A stretch of DNA of 64,000 nucleotides from Fibrivirga algicola (GTDB lineage Bacteria > Bacteroidota > Bacteroidia > Cytophagales > Spirosomataceae): the NCBI RefSeq assembly GCF_011742925.1, contig NZ_WAEL01000002.1, positions 682,001 to 746,000 on the forward strand. The letters are read 5' to 3'. Shown here in pieces: positions 33,896 to 42,647 of this stretch. The number at the start of each line of letters is the position of its first letter. Position 1 is the first letter of the stretch. Made by a program: the position numbers and the translations under genes. The notes under the pieces were generated by a model. It saw only the letters and a list, made by a program, of their open reading frames with translations. It searched no databases and was not told the origin of the DNA.

Positions 33896-34864
33896 ATGAA
33901 TCGCCGGAACCTGATTAAGCAGGTGAGTGCCGGTATGGCCACTTTGGCCACGCCAACGCTCGCCGCACACGCTACCTCCCTTTGCACCGATCAATGCGTA
34001 TCGGCCGGAACGTCTCCTTTACAAGCTCACCCGCCCAACCGTTCACTGCGCATCGCCCACCTTACCGACATACATATGCAGTCGGTCGTAGGGGCCGCCA
34101 AGGGCTTTGCCCGCTGCCTGCACCACGCTCAAAATCTGACCTCACCTCCAGACTTGCTCATCAACGGAGGCGATGCTATCATGGAAGGGCACGGGCGAAG
34201 CCGCAACAGCGTCGAACGGCAGTGGGCACTCTATAGGGATGTCCTGAAACAGGACAACAGCTTACCCATCTTGAGTTGCGTGGGTAATCATGATATCTGG
34301 TGCCGCGAAGAAACTGCCATCGGCCTGGCCGACGGCCGCAAATGGGCGATGGATGAGTTGGCGCTCTCCCGGCCGTATTACAGCCTCGACCGCAACGGCT
34401 GGCATCTCATCATTCTCGACAGCGTGCAGGCCAACGCTGACGGAAGCTGGTACACCGCTCACCTTGATGAAGCCCAGTACGACTGGCTCGCCGCCGATTT
34501 GCGCGCAACACCCGCCCATGTGCCTGTGCTCGTGGTGACCCACATCCCAATTCTGGCCGCCTGCGTCTTTTTCGATGGAAAACGCTACGAAGGCCAAACC
34601 TGGAACGTACCTGGCCGCTGGATGCATGCCGACGCACGGCGATTGGTTGACCTGTTTGATACACACCCTAACGTGAAAGCGTGCCTGAGCGGCCATATTC
34701 ACCTTACCGACCGCGTTGATTACAATGGCGTTAGTTACTACTGCAACGGAGCGGTAAGCGGTGCCTGGTGGTTTGGAACCTATCAGCACACGGCCGCCGG
34801 CTATGCCCTGGTCGATCTATACGACGACGGTACGGTACAGAATCAGTACGTTGCTTATCGGTAG
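33896..34864 (+). CDS. Tat-exported calcineurin-like metallophosphoesterase
   Basis: A 322-residue phosphoesterase. From the ATG at 33896 the twin-arginine signal MNRRNLIKQVSAG precedes a hydrophobic stretch and an AHA-type cleavage site. The metal-binding motifs of the family are all present: LTDIHMQS, NGGDA, GNHDIW, VTHIP and SGHIHLTDR. The enzyme should hydrolyse a phosphoester outside the cytoplasm, and folding before export agrees with metal loading in the cytoplasm. The substrate (nucleotide, phospholipid or phosphosugar) cannot be told. It lies 46 bases upstream of the hexosaminidase gene on the same strand, so the two may be co-transcribed. Confidence 0.87.
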   Translation: MNRRNLIKQVSAGMATLATPTLAAHATSLCTDQCVSAGTSPLQAHPPNRSLRIAHLTDIHMQSVVGAAKGFARCLHHAQNLTSPPDLLINGGDAIMEGHGRSRNSVERQWALYRDVLKQDNSLPILSCVGNHDIWCREETAIGLADGRKWAMDELALSRPYYSLDRNGWHLIILDSVQANADGSWYTAHLDEAQYDWLAADLRATPAHVPVLVVTHIPILAACVFFDGKRYEGQTWNVPGRWMHADARRLVDLFDTHPNVKACLSGHIHLTDRVDYNGVSYYCNGAVSGAWWFGTYQHTAAGYALVDLYDDGTVQNQYVAYR

Positions 34865-34910
34865 GAAACTCTGGCTTTGCCTACCTTCGTGGCGATAATT
34901 CCATTCGTTC

Positions 34911-36770
34911 ATGAAAGCCATTCTTTGGGGGCTGCTTACGCTGTCTCTACCCACTTTTGCTCAGCTTCCGCTTCCCGCCCTTATTCCTCAACCCCAGTCT
35001 GTTCAGGTTGGTATTGGCCGGTTCACGATCACGCCGCAAACGCAACTGGCCGTATTGACGCCCGTTGCAGAAGTTCGCCAACTGGTGCAAACAAGTTTGC
35101 CTGGTCTCCGGATCAACGACCTGGCCAAACCCACCAATAACATCACCGTTCGGCTGGCACCCGTAGCCAACATCGGCCGTGAAGGGTACGAACTGGTAGT
35201 CTCAGCAACGGGTATCCGGCTTACGGCACCCGAAGCGGCAGGCCTTTTTTATGGGCTGCAAACCCTCCGGCAACTGCTACCCGCCGACCGCGAACGGCCT
35301 GATTTTCGTTTTACAGGTACGTCTGCTGCTACGGCGAAAGGCAATTCCATCCCGGCTGTTACCATTCGCGACCAACCCCGGTTTGGCTGGCGCGGTATGA
35401 TGCTCGACGTGAGCCGCTCGTTTTTTACGAAAGAATACGTTAAGCGGTTCATCGATCTGATGGCGCGGTACAAATACAATGTGTTTCACTGGCACCTGAC
35501 CGATGATCAAGGCTGGCGGGTCGAGATTAAGTCGCTGCCTCGCCTGACGCAGGTTGGCGCCTGGCGTGCCCCCCGTACCGGCCGCTGGACCAATCGCGAA
35601 AACCCTGTTCCGGGCGAAGCGCAAAGTTATGGCGGTTTCTACACACAGGACGAGATTCGCGAGGTGGTGCAGTACGCAGCCGCGCGGCAGATCATGATCG
35701 TGCCCGAGATCGACATGCCGGGCCATATGCTGGCGGCTATTGCGGCCTACCCCAACCTGACATGTAGCGGTAAGGTGGTACCGATCTACCCCAACGGTAA
35801 ATTCTATAAGTTAGAAGATAACAACCTGAACCCCTGTAGCGACAGCACGTACCTGTTTGTCGATAAGGTGTTGACCGAAATAGCCCAGTTGTTTCCCGGC
35901 CCGTATATCCACGTCGGTGGCGACGAAGCTTACAAAGGGTTCTGGGAACAATGCGCCGCCTGCAAGCCACTAATGGCGGCCAACAACCTGAAGAACGTTG
36001 AGGAGCTACAAAGCTATTTCATCCGGCGGGTCGAGAAGATTGTGCAGAGCAAAGGCAAACGGCTGATCGGCTGGGACGAGATTCTGGAAGGCGGCCTGGC
36101 GCCTAACGCAACCGTAATGAGCTGGCGGGGGATGAAAGGCGGTATCGCCGCCGCCAAACAGGGGCGCCCGGTGATTATGACCCCCTACCAGAACTGCTAC
36201 GTCGATTTGTATCAGGGTGACCAGTCGGCCGAACCCAGTACGTATGGGTTATGTCTGCTTAGCAGTTCATACGCCTTTGAACCGGTGCCCGACAGCGTGC
36301 GGGCCGAGTTGATCCTAGGCGGACAAGCCAACCTCTGGACGGAGTCGGTACCCACCACGCGCCATGCCGAATATATGGTGTGGCCCCGCGCGTTTGCTAT
36401 TGCCGAGGTATTATGGTCGCCGAAAGGCACGCGCAACTGGCCCGATTTTATTCGCCGGGTTGAGAGCCATTTTACGCGGTTCGATGCGGCGGGAATTAAT
36501 TACAGCCGCAGTTACCTGAATCCATTTGTCACCGTGCAACGGCAGGCCACGGGCATCCTCGAAATCCTGATCAGCCATGAATTAATGGGTATCGACCTGT
36601 ACTACACCACCGATAATACCATTCCCGATACCATGTCGCCACGGTACGTACAGCCGTTTGTCTTTCCTAAGGGAGCCGATCGGCTGCGCGTTGCGGCCTA
36701 CCGCGAAGGTAAACCCATTGGGCGTCAGCTCGATATTCCGCTTACCGATCTGGCCGCACGCGCCAGGTAA
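34911..36770 (+). CDS. Beta-N-acetylhexosaminidase (GH20)
   Basis: A 619-residue exported hexosaminidase. The signal peptide is MKAILWGLLTLSLPTFAQ. An N-terminal GH20b-type domain (about 20-150) precedes the catalytic barrel, with RDVSRSFFTKEYV-like text, FHWHLTDDQGWR and the catalytic pair D338-E339 in HVGGDEAYK, where the glutamate is the acid and the aspartate orients the acetamido group. A C-terminal region (about 520-610), with YYTTDNTIPD, resembles the chitobiase C-terminal domain. It releases terminal GlcNAc or GalNAc from glycans in the periplasm or outside. It is 46 bases after the phosphoesterase gene. Confidence 0.93.
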   Translation: MKAILWGLLTLSLPTFAQLPLPALIPQPQSVQVGIGRFTITPQTQLAVLTPVAEVRQLVQTSLPGLRINDLAKPTNNITVRLAPVANIGREGYELVVSATGIRLTAPEAAGLFYGLQTLRQLLPADRERPDFRFTGTSAATAKGNSIPAVTIRDQPRFGWRGMMLDVSRSFFTKEYVKRFIDLMARYKYNVFHWHLTDDQGWRVEIKSLPRLTQVGAWRAPRTGRWTNRENPVPGEAQSYGGFYTQDEIREVVQYAAARQIMIVPEIDMPGHMLAAIAAYPNLTCSGKVVPIYPNGKFYKLEDNNLNPCSDSTYLFVDKVLTEIAQLFPGPYIHVGGDEAYKGFWEQCAACKPLMAANNLKNVEELQSYFIRRVEKIVQSKGKRLIGWDEILEGGLAPNATVMSWRGMKGGIAAAKQGRPVIMTPYQNCYVDLYQGDQSAEPSTYGLCLLSSSYAFEPVPDSVRAELILGGQANLWTESVPTTRHAEYMVWPRAFAIAEVLWSPKGTRNWPDFIRRVESHFTRFDAAGINYSRSYLNPFVTVQRQATGILEILISHELMGIDLYYTTDNTIPDTMSPRYVQPFVFPKGADRLRVAAYREGKPIGRQLDIPLTDLAARAR

Positions 36771-36877
36771 CCAAATTAGTCTGCCCTAGGAACGTACCCA
36801 GGCAACCTCTTACCAATAATTAACGTACCTGCATCGGCACAGATGCGGTCTCAATTAGTATCCAATTCATATCAGCC

Positions 36878-37903
36878 ATGTCTGTAACAATAGCGCCTCT
36901 TTCCGACAGTTTACCCCAGTTCATTGAGCAACAAAATCCGTCATCGCTGGCGGTGATCGTCGATAACCACACGGCCAAACACTGTTATCCGCTGGTGAAA
37001 CCGCTACTACCTAAACATACCCTGATCCGGATTCCGGCGGGCGAAGGGCATAAGCACCTGGCTACCTGCGAAACCATCTGGGGTGCCTTGACCAAGGCCA
37101 GCTTCGACCGCCACGGCCTGGTGCTCAACCTGGGTGGTGGCGTCATTGGGGACATGGGCGGGTTTTGCGCGGCTACGTACAAACGCGGTATCGCCTTTGC
37201 TCAATTACCCACAACCTTGCTTTCGCAAGTTGACGCCAGCGTAGGTGGCAAGCTTGGGATCGATTTTCAGGGGTTGAAAAACCACATCGGCGTTTTCCAG
37301 CTACCCAACGCGGTATTGATCGACACAGCATTTCTGGGTACGCTGCCCGAGCGGGAATTGCGGTCGGGTTTTGCCGAAGTGATCAAGCACTGCCTCATCG
37401 CCGATGCCGACGAGTGGGCCCGTATTCGTCGCTACGACCTCGAAGACCTTGACTGGAGCCGAACCGTAGCGCATTCGGTAGCGATCAAAGAACGGGTAGT
37501 GGCTGAGGATCCGACCGAAAAAGGACTTCGAAAGATTTTAAACTTCGGGCACACGCTGGGGCACGCCGTTGAAACGCATTTCCTCGACCGCCCAAAAGGT
37601 CGCCTGTTGCACGGTGAAGCCATTGCTGCGGGCATGGTCATGGAGGCGTACCTGAGTTTTCAGCTGGGTATGATTGACGAATCCTTGCTAGAGCAAATCG
37701 AGGAATATCTTTTTGCCGTATATGGTCGTGTCACGCTTAACAATGAGGATATGGAGCCGATTATTGCCCATACGCTTCAGGACAAAAAAAATCGGGCCGG
37801 CCAGGTACGTATGGCGCTGATTAATGGACCGGGGCAATGCACCTATGATATTCCGGTCAGTAAACTATTCATGCGCCAAGCGCTTGATTACTATCGGGGT
37901 TAA
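36878..37903 (+). CDS. aroB: 3-Dehydroquinate synthase
   Basis: A 341-residue enzyme of the shikimate pathway, converting DAHP to 3-dehydroquinate with NAD and a divalent metal. Family motifs are NLGGGVIGDMGGFCAATYKRG, LPTTLLSQVDASVGGK, NHIGVFQLP, FAEVIKH, and the metal-binding FGHTLGHAVE with HGEAIAAGM. The length is normal. It stands alone among unrelated genes, with 107 bases before it and 132 after. The first residues (MSVTIAPLSDSLP) show no signal peptide, so it acts in the cytoplasm. Confidence 0.95.
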   Translation: MSVTIAPLSDSLPQFIEQQNPSSLAVIVDNHTAKHCYPLVKPLLPKHTLIRIPAGEGHKHLATCETIWGALTKASFDRHGLVLNLGGGVIGDMGGFCAATYKRGIAFAQLPTTLLSQVDASVGGKLGIDFQGLKNHIGVFQLPNAVLIDTAFLGTLPERELRSGFAEVIKHCLIADADEWARIRRYDLEDLDWSRTVAHSVAIKERVVAEDPTEKGLRKILNFGHTLGHAVETHFLDRPKGRLLHGEAIAAGMVMEAYLSFQLGMIDESLLEQIEEYLFAVYGRVTLNNEDMEPIIAHTLQDKKNRAGQVRMALINGPGQCTYDIPVSKLFMRQALDYYRG

Positions 37904-38035
37904 TAAATTATCAATTCACCACGTTATTGCTTGGAACGCCAAACAATAGTTGGTAGATTGCTGTTGAAAGCGTACATCATTTTCTTCACTTGAACTTAAT
38001 AATAATCTGAACTAACAACATTTACACGTATAATT

Positions 38036-38602
38036 ATGAGCAGATTTTTCGGCTTGTTCGTTGCGCTGGCTCTGGCCGGTTTTAGCATGGTATGCTGTTC
38101 GCCGGGAGGCAACCAGCTGTTTGTTGAACATGATTACAGCTATGAAGGCCACTTCAAAGACTACAAATCATTCAACTTCCTGGAGTGCGAGTTCATTGAC
38201 TCAACCTTGCTCTGCTCCGATATTCAGGATGCCATTCGGCACCAGATGGAGGCCCGGGGATACCGGGTTAGCAACCGCACTCCGAATCTGCTCGTTTCAT
38301 ACAACATTTTCCGCAGCGACCTACGGTTTCGCGGCTATCAGCAACCCGTTATCAAAGATTGGGTCGTTCGCGAAGATGACGACGCTACATACAAACGCGT
38401 TGACTACAACCTAGATGAAGGCACGCTGATGATCTCACTCATTGACGCCGAAACGTACCAGGTGATCTGGAAAGGCTACGCCTCGAAGATGATGCGAAAT
38501 GCCAACTTCAAGAACAATTACTTCAAGGGCATTGTCCGCTCCATATTTGACCAGTACCCGCTGATGGCAACCAACAGCGAGAATACGGGTTACGGGAGGT
38601 AG
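38036..38602 (+). CDS. DUF4136 lipoprotein
   Basis: A 188-residue probable lipoprotein. The signal peptide MSRFFGLFVALALAGFSMVC leads into CCSPGG, with cysteines at the lipobox. The body fits DUF4136: DYSYEGHFKDYKSFNFLE near the start, IRHQMEARGYRVSNRTPNLLVSYNIF, and EGTLMISLIDAETYQVIWKGYASK in the second half. No function is established for the family. It should be anchored in the outer membrane facing the periplasm. It is single, convergent with the zf-UBP gene across palindrome C. Confidence 0.83.
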   Translation: MSRFFGLFVALALAGFSMVCCSPGGNQLFVEHDYSYEGHFKDYKSFNFLECEFIDSTLLCSDIQDAIRHQMEARGYRVSNRTPNLLVSYNIFRSDLRFRGYQQPVIKDWVVREDDDATYKRVDYNLDEGTLMISLIDAETYQVIWKGYASKMMRNANFKNNYFKGIVRSIFDQYPLMATNSENTGYGR

Positions 38603-38649
38603 CCATTGCGCTACCAAGTCAGAATACGGCTATTGGCTGACAACCTGCT

Positions 38650-38749
38650 AAAACTAGTTTGAGGTCTGTCGTTTGATGGTCGCGCTACTGGTCATCCAAA
38701 AGGTGATTTAGTAGTGCGACCATCAAACGACAGACCTCAAACTAGTTTT
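38650..38749. repeat. Palindromic element C overlapping the zf-UBP stop codon
   Basis: Forty-base arms (38650-38689 and 38710-38749) match at 39 positions around a 20-base loop. The arm contains GTTTGAGGTCTGTCGTTTGA, clearly related to elements A and B. The right arm includes the stop codon (38737-38739) and last codons (LV) of the zf-UBP gene, which means the palindrome reaches into the coding sequence. It lies between convergent genes. Confidence 0.88.
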
Positions 38750-39009
38750 AGTTGCTCATGGATGTAGCACCAAACCCAATTTTCACCGGGTTCGGCCGAA
38801 GATATCACCGGGTGATTGGTTGCCAGAAAATGCTTTGTTGCGTGCTTGTTGGGCGATGAATCGCAACAGTGCGTTTGCCCGCAAACCTGGCAGGTACGAA
38901 GGTGTACCCATGAATCGCCGGTTTTTACACACTCCTCACACACGTAGGTCCGGGTCGGTTTTATCTCTACAAGTGTGGTTAGCTCATCACATTGTTTCTG
39001 ACGTACCAT
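38737..39009 (-). CDS. UBP-type zinc-finger protein
   Basis: A 90-residue protein that is almost entirely one zf-UBP domain. The zinc ligands are visible: CEEC, HLRTCQVCGQTHCC, the histidine in NKHATKHF, and HPVISSAEPGENWVWCYIHE. In eukaryotes this fold binds the C-terminus of ubiquitin, but bacterial stand-alone forms have no known partner. The C-terminal five or so residues are encoded inside palindrome C, so their sequence is set by the repeat. No signal peptide. It is divergent from nothing obvious and lies 94 bases from the low-complexity secreted protein gene upstream. Confidence 0.88.
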   Translation of the reverse strand: MVRQKQCDELTTLVEIKPTRTYVCEECVKTGDSWVHLRTCQVCGQTHCCDSSPNKHATKHFLATNHPVISSAEPGENWVWCYIHEQLKLV

Positions 39010-39056
39010 AGCTCGTTTACCAGTTATGATTGCCCCGCATCGTCATCGTTTCAATG

Positions 39057-39100
39057 CCAGCAGCGCAACGTTAACCCCTGAACAATAAACCTCAAACTCG
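39057..39100. repeat. Half or decayed element of the palindrome family
   Basis: The segment contains AGCAGCGCAACGTTAACC and AAACCTCAAACTCG, corresponding to one arm of element A or B read on the minus strand, but no matching second arm is seen. It lies three bases beyond the stop codon (39104-39106) of the low-complexity protein gene, the same position as intact elements. Confidence 0.5.
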
Positions 39101-39103
39101 TTT

Positions 39104-39871
39104 CTACTGTTTGGGCTTCGTTTGCTGACCGTTAGGTCCTGTTTTCAGCGGATCTTTGCTAGGGCCCTCAGCCGTTTTGTTCCGCTTTGCGGCATCACTA
39201 TACGATCCTTCTTTCTGACCCCGCTCAGTTACCGATACGTTTCGCGCACCGGGCGACGTCTGTCCATTAGTGCCCGTTTTGCTGGCGCTACCCGCCTGCC
39301 CGGCAGCCGACGCCTGATTCTGTTTAGCATCCTGCTCTAACACCGCAGCACGACTTTTGGGTTGAACTGACCGTACCGTTTTTACACCCGTACCTGGTGC
39401 ACCACCAGCCGATGGGGCACTAGCCGTCCCCTCAGATGTACTCCCTTGGGTTTGAACGGGCTTTGTTCCGGCCGATCCGGTATTACCATTACGCGTGCCG
39501 GTTCCTTTTGGTTTTGTACGAGCCGAAGCTGTTCCTGCTTCGGGGGCCATTGTTCCCGCAGAAGTGGTGGTCCCACCGCCAGTTGCACCCGATGACCCTG
39601 GCTTATCGCCACCAGCTGGTGGCGGATTGCTGGGTGATGTAGGTGACAGGTTCGAATTACCTGACCGCGAAACGCCATCCTTCATTTTTTCACTGCCCCG
39701 CGTACCAACATCTGTGCCTCCCTTTCGGTCGAGCCCCTCACGCGAAGAGGTGTTCCGCTGCGTAGATGGCGTTGCGTTTCCGTTGGTTGGCGTTCGTGAC
39801 TGGGTTTGGGCAAAGCCAGTTGTAGCGAGGCAAACGGCCAGCGCGATACTGGCTATCCATTGCTTTTTCAT
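39104..39871 (-). CDS. Exported low-complexity Ser/Thr/Gly-rich protein
   Basis: A 255-residue protein with a signal peptide (MKKQWIASIALAVCLATTGFAQ) and a mature part with no globular features. It is rich in glycine, serine, threonine, alanine, lysine and proline, with TG, SG and TKP dipeptides repeated irregularly, and ends in KTGPNGQQTKPKQ. No cysteine occurs in the mature part. The composition suggests an extended surface or matrix polypeptide, or a linker-like periplasmic protein. The reading frame is long, has a clear signal peptide and an ordinary start, so it is probably real. I recognise no family. Confidence 0.65.
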   Translation of the reverse strand: MKKQWIASIALAVCLATTGFAQTQSRTPTNGNATPSTQRNTSSREGLDRKGGTDVGTRGSEKMKDGVSRSGNSNLSPTSPSNPPPAGGDKPGSSGATGGGTTTSAGTMAPEAGTASARTKPKGTGTRNGNTGSAGTKPVQTQGSTSEGTASAPSAGGAPGTGVKTVRSVQPKSRAAVLEQDAKQNQASAAGQAGSASKTGTNGQTSPGARNVSVTERGQKEGSYSDAAKRNKTAEGPSKDPLKTGPNGQQTKPKQ

Positions 39872-39925
39872 ATCGTTAAGTCTTATAAAGCGATAGTCAA
39901 TTAACCCATAGACTTACTAGTATGT

Positions 39926-40723
39926 TTAACCCAGCAGGAGCGACTCTCCCCCATCGATCCAGACGGGTGTACCAGTGATATGGCTGGCCCGATCAGAAGC
40001 GAGGAAAAGGACCAGATCAGCTACTTGCTCAGACGTACCTGGCTTACCATCAGTGAGTGGGATCTCTCCTTCCGGAAACTCGGCGGGTTCTGTAATGGCT
40101 TCCAGATTCCGGTGTTGCGTATTGTCGTCAATCTCCGTATCGATCGCACCAGGGCAAACTACGTTCACCCGAATCTTGTGCTTTGCCAATTCGAGCGCGA
40201 TGAGTTGTGTGAAAGCCACCTGCGCCGCTTTGGTACTCGAATAAGCCGTTGAGCCGGTGTTGGTGAATATGCGCGTGCCATTGACGGAGGCTGTAATGAT
40301 GATGGCCCCACCCTGCCGTTTTAGTAGTGGTACGCCGAAATGCACCGTCATATAGGTTCCGGTCAGGTTGATGTCGATCGTTTTGCGCCATTCCTCCGGC
40401 GTTAGTTCGTCGATGGGTGCCCACACGCCATTGATACCGGCGTTGGCAAAGATGATATCGAGCCGACCGAATCGCTTCTCAAGCTGCTCATACACCCGCT
40501 TCATATCCTCTTCGCTGGAAATGTCGGCGGTTAGGGCCAAGCCCTGGCTACCAGCTTTTTCAACCTCCCGAATGGTTTCGTCCACTTCGTCCTGGGTGCG
40601 GCTAATGGCCACTATATTGGCCCCTGCCTTTGCCATCAACACAGCCGCTGCCTTGCCAATGCCCGACCCGGCGCCCGTAATCAGGGCTACTTTTCCTACC
40701 AATTCGTTCTCGTTCATACCCAT
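39926..40723 (-). CDS. Short-chain dehydrogenase/reductase
   Basis: A 265-residue classical SDR. Nucleotide-binding VALITGAGSGIGKAAAVLM is at the N-terminus, then IFANAGINGVW, the catalytic region ITASVNGTRIFTNTGSTAYSSTKAA with tyrosine and lysine, and CPGAIDTEIDDNT. Closing residues LFLASDRASHITGTPVWIDGG complete the family pattern. It is NAD(P)-dependent and similar to glucose/3-ketoacyl reductases, but the substrate is undetermined. It is convergent with the low-complexity gene's transcription direction only in being the same strand, about 55 bases upstream of it; an operon is possible but not evident. Confidence 0.85.
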   Translation of the reverse strand: MGMNENELVGKVALITGAGSGIGKAAAVLMAKAGANIVAISRTQDEVDETIREVEKAGSQGLALTADISSEEDMKRVYEQLEKRFGRLDIIFANAGINGVWAPIDELTPEEWRKTIDINLTGTYMTVHFGVPLLKRQGGAIIITASVNGTRIFTNTGSTAYSSTKAAQVAFTQLIALELAKHKIRVNVVCPGAIDTEIDDNTQHRNLEAITEPAEFPEGEIPLTDGKPGTSEQVADLVLFLASDRASHITGTPVWIDGGESLLLG

Positions 40724-40940
40724 TTTTTAGTTAAATAAGCTGCGTGTCCGGTAAAAGGTTAGGAAGTGTTAGCCACGGGGCCATCAGAGGCGATAGCGGC
40801 TGTTTGAGGCCCGGTCGGTTCGGTATAATTAGAATGCCTTACTCCGTGTCTTATCAGGCTACATTCGCCGCCAAGTGGCAGCGCCACGTACCTGACTCCA
40901 GGCTGAAGGCGGGTACATGGCCCACAACCCAATAAAGTGC

Positions 40941-42647
40941 ATGGCAAATCTTAATCAGTTCGACGCTATTGTGGTTGGGTCGGGCATGAGTGGTGGCTGG
41001 GCCGCCAAGGAACTAACCGGAAGCGGACTGCGCACGCTGCTTCTCGAACGGGGGCGAAACGTAATGCACGTCACCGATTACCCTACCGCCAACCTGAATC
41101 CCTGGGAGTTTCCGCATCGGGGGCAGGTTACGCTGGAAACCAAGCAGGCCTATTCGGTAGCCAGCCGGAATTACGCCTTCTATGAAGGAAGCGCGCACTT
41201 TTACGCCAAAGACAGCGAGAACCCCTACATTCAGGACAAGCCCTACGACTGGATTCAGGGCAATCAGGTGGGCGGGCGCTCATTGCTATGGGGGAGGCAA
41301 ACCCAGCGCTGGAGTGACTTCGATTTTACAGGCCCCGCGCGGGACGGTTTCGCCGTCGACTGGCCCATCCGCTACGCCGATCTGGCACCGTGGTACAGCT
41401 ACGTAGAGAAGTTTGCCGGTATTTCGGGAAACCGAGATGGGCTGGCGACCCTTCCCGACGGTGAGTTTTTGCCGCCCCACCAGATGAGCTGCGTTGAAAC
41501 GTATTTCACGCAGCAGATGAGCCAGAAATTCCCCGATCGTCCCGTTGTAATTGGCCGGGTGGCGCACCTGACAAAGCCGAACCCGATTCATACCAAACAG
41601 GGCCGGGCACAGTGCCAGCACCGAACTCTATGCGAGCGGGGCTGCCCGTTTGGTGGCTACTACAGCAGCAATTCGTCGACCATTCCGTGGGCCATGAACA
41701 CCGGCAAGCTGACCCTCCGGCCCGATTCGGTGGTGCATTCGGTCATATACGATGAGAAGAAGAACCGGGCCACGGGCGTTCGGGTGGTCGATGCGCATAC
41801 CGGGCAGATGACCGAGTACTACGCCCGTGTGCTGTTTCTCAACGCGTCGGCCCTAAACACCAATAAACTGCTGCTCAACTCTACCTCCAGCCGCTTCCCC
41901 GCCGGGCTGGGCAACGATAATGGGCTAATGGGTAAGTTCATGGCGTTTCACAGCTACCGGGGGCGGGTTACTGCTCAGTACGACGGGTTTCCAGACTCAA
42001 CCACCTGGGGCCGTCGGCCAAACAGCAGTTACATTCCTCGTTTCCGAAACGTGCATAAGCAGGAAACGAGCGGTCCGGCGTCCCGGTTTTTGCGGGGCTA
42101 TGCGTCAACGTTCAATGCGTCGCGTCCTGCGCAAGTCGATCGCAGCGGGTTCGGGGCCGACCTGAAAGAACGCATGACCAGTTACACGCCCGGCCCGTGG
42201 CAGGTATCGTCGGGCATGATGGGCGAGACAATTCCGAAAGAAGTCAGCACCGTCCGGCTAGACCCAACCTTAACCGACCACTGGGGCGTACCGCTGTTGC
42301 GAGTGTCGGTGGCGTACGATGATAACGACGAAAAAATGCTCCACGATTTTTGGGAACAATTATCCGAGATGTATGATCAGGCTGGGTTCACAAACATCAA
42401 AACGCACGACACCGGCCGACTACCGGGCAGCGAAAACCACGAGATGGGCGGCGTACGCATGGGCCGAGACCCGAAAACGTCGCTGCTGAATAAGTGGAAT
42501 CAGCTACACGCCTGCAAAAACGTGTTTGTGACTGACGGTGCCTGCATGGCGTCGACCTCAACCCAAAACCCGTCGCTTACCTACATGGCCCTAACCGCCC
42601 GCGCCGCCAACTACGCCGTGAGGCAGTTGAAACGGGGGGATTTATAG
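40941..42647 (+). CDS. GMC family oxidoreductase
   Basis: A 568-residue FAD-dependent oxidoreductase of the glucose-methanol-choline family. The ATG at 40941 (MANLNQFDAIVVGSGMSGG) is better than one 24 bases upstream, because the FAD-binding GSGMSG lies directly after it. Further blocks are GGRSLLWGRQTQRWSDFDF, CERGCPFGGYYSSNSSTIPWA and the C-terminal GMC_C region SENHEMGGVRMG...TDGACMASTSTQNPSLTYMALTARA (shortened here). The substrate-binding histidine region is in NHEMGG. It has no signal peptide, though relatives pair with a gluconate dehydrogenase subunit 3 that carries one; none is adjacent. It likely oxidises a sugar or polyol. Confidence 0.87.
   Translation: MANLNQFDAIVVGSGMSGGWAAKELTGSGLRTLLLERGRNVMHVTDYPTANLNPWEFPHRGQVTLETKQAYSVASRNYAFYEGSAHFYAKDSENPYIQDKPYDWIQGNQVGGRSLLWGRQTQRWSDFDFTGPARDGFAVDWPIRYADLAPWYSYVEKFAGISGNRDGLATLPDGEFLPPHQMSCVETYFTQQMSQKFPDRPVVIGRVAHLTKPNPIHTKQGRAQCQHRTLCERGCPFGGYYSSNSSTIPWAMNTGKLTLRPDSVVHSVIYDEKKNRATGVRVVDAHTGQMTEYYARVLFLNASALNTNKLLLNSTSSRFPAGLGNDNGLMGKFMAFHSYRGRVTAQYDGFPDSTTWGRRPNSSYIPRFRNVHKQETSGPASRFLRGYASTFNASRPAQVDRSGFGADLKERMTSYTPGPWQVSSGMMGETIPKEVSTVRLDPTLTDHWGVPLLRVSVAYDDNDEKMLHDFWEQLSEMYDQAGFTNIKTHDTGRLPGSENHEMGGVRMGRDPKTSLLNKWNQLHACKNVFVTDGACMASTSTQNPSLTYMALTARAANYAVRQLKRGDL

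Noticed and set aside
39382-39896. Other frames across the low-complexity gene
   Set aside because: The minus-strand frame with signal peptide is the only one with a sensible start and export signal.
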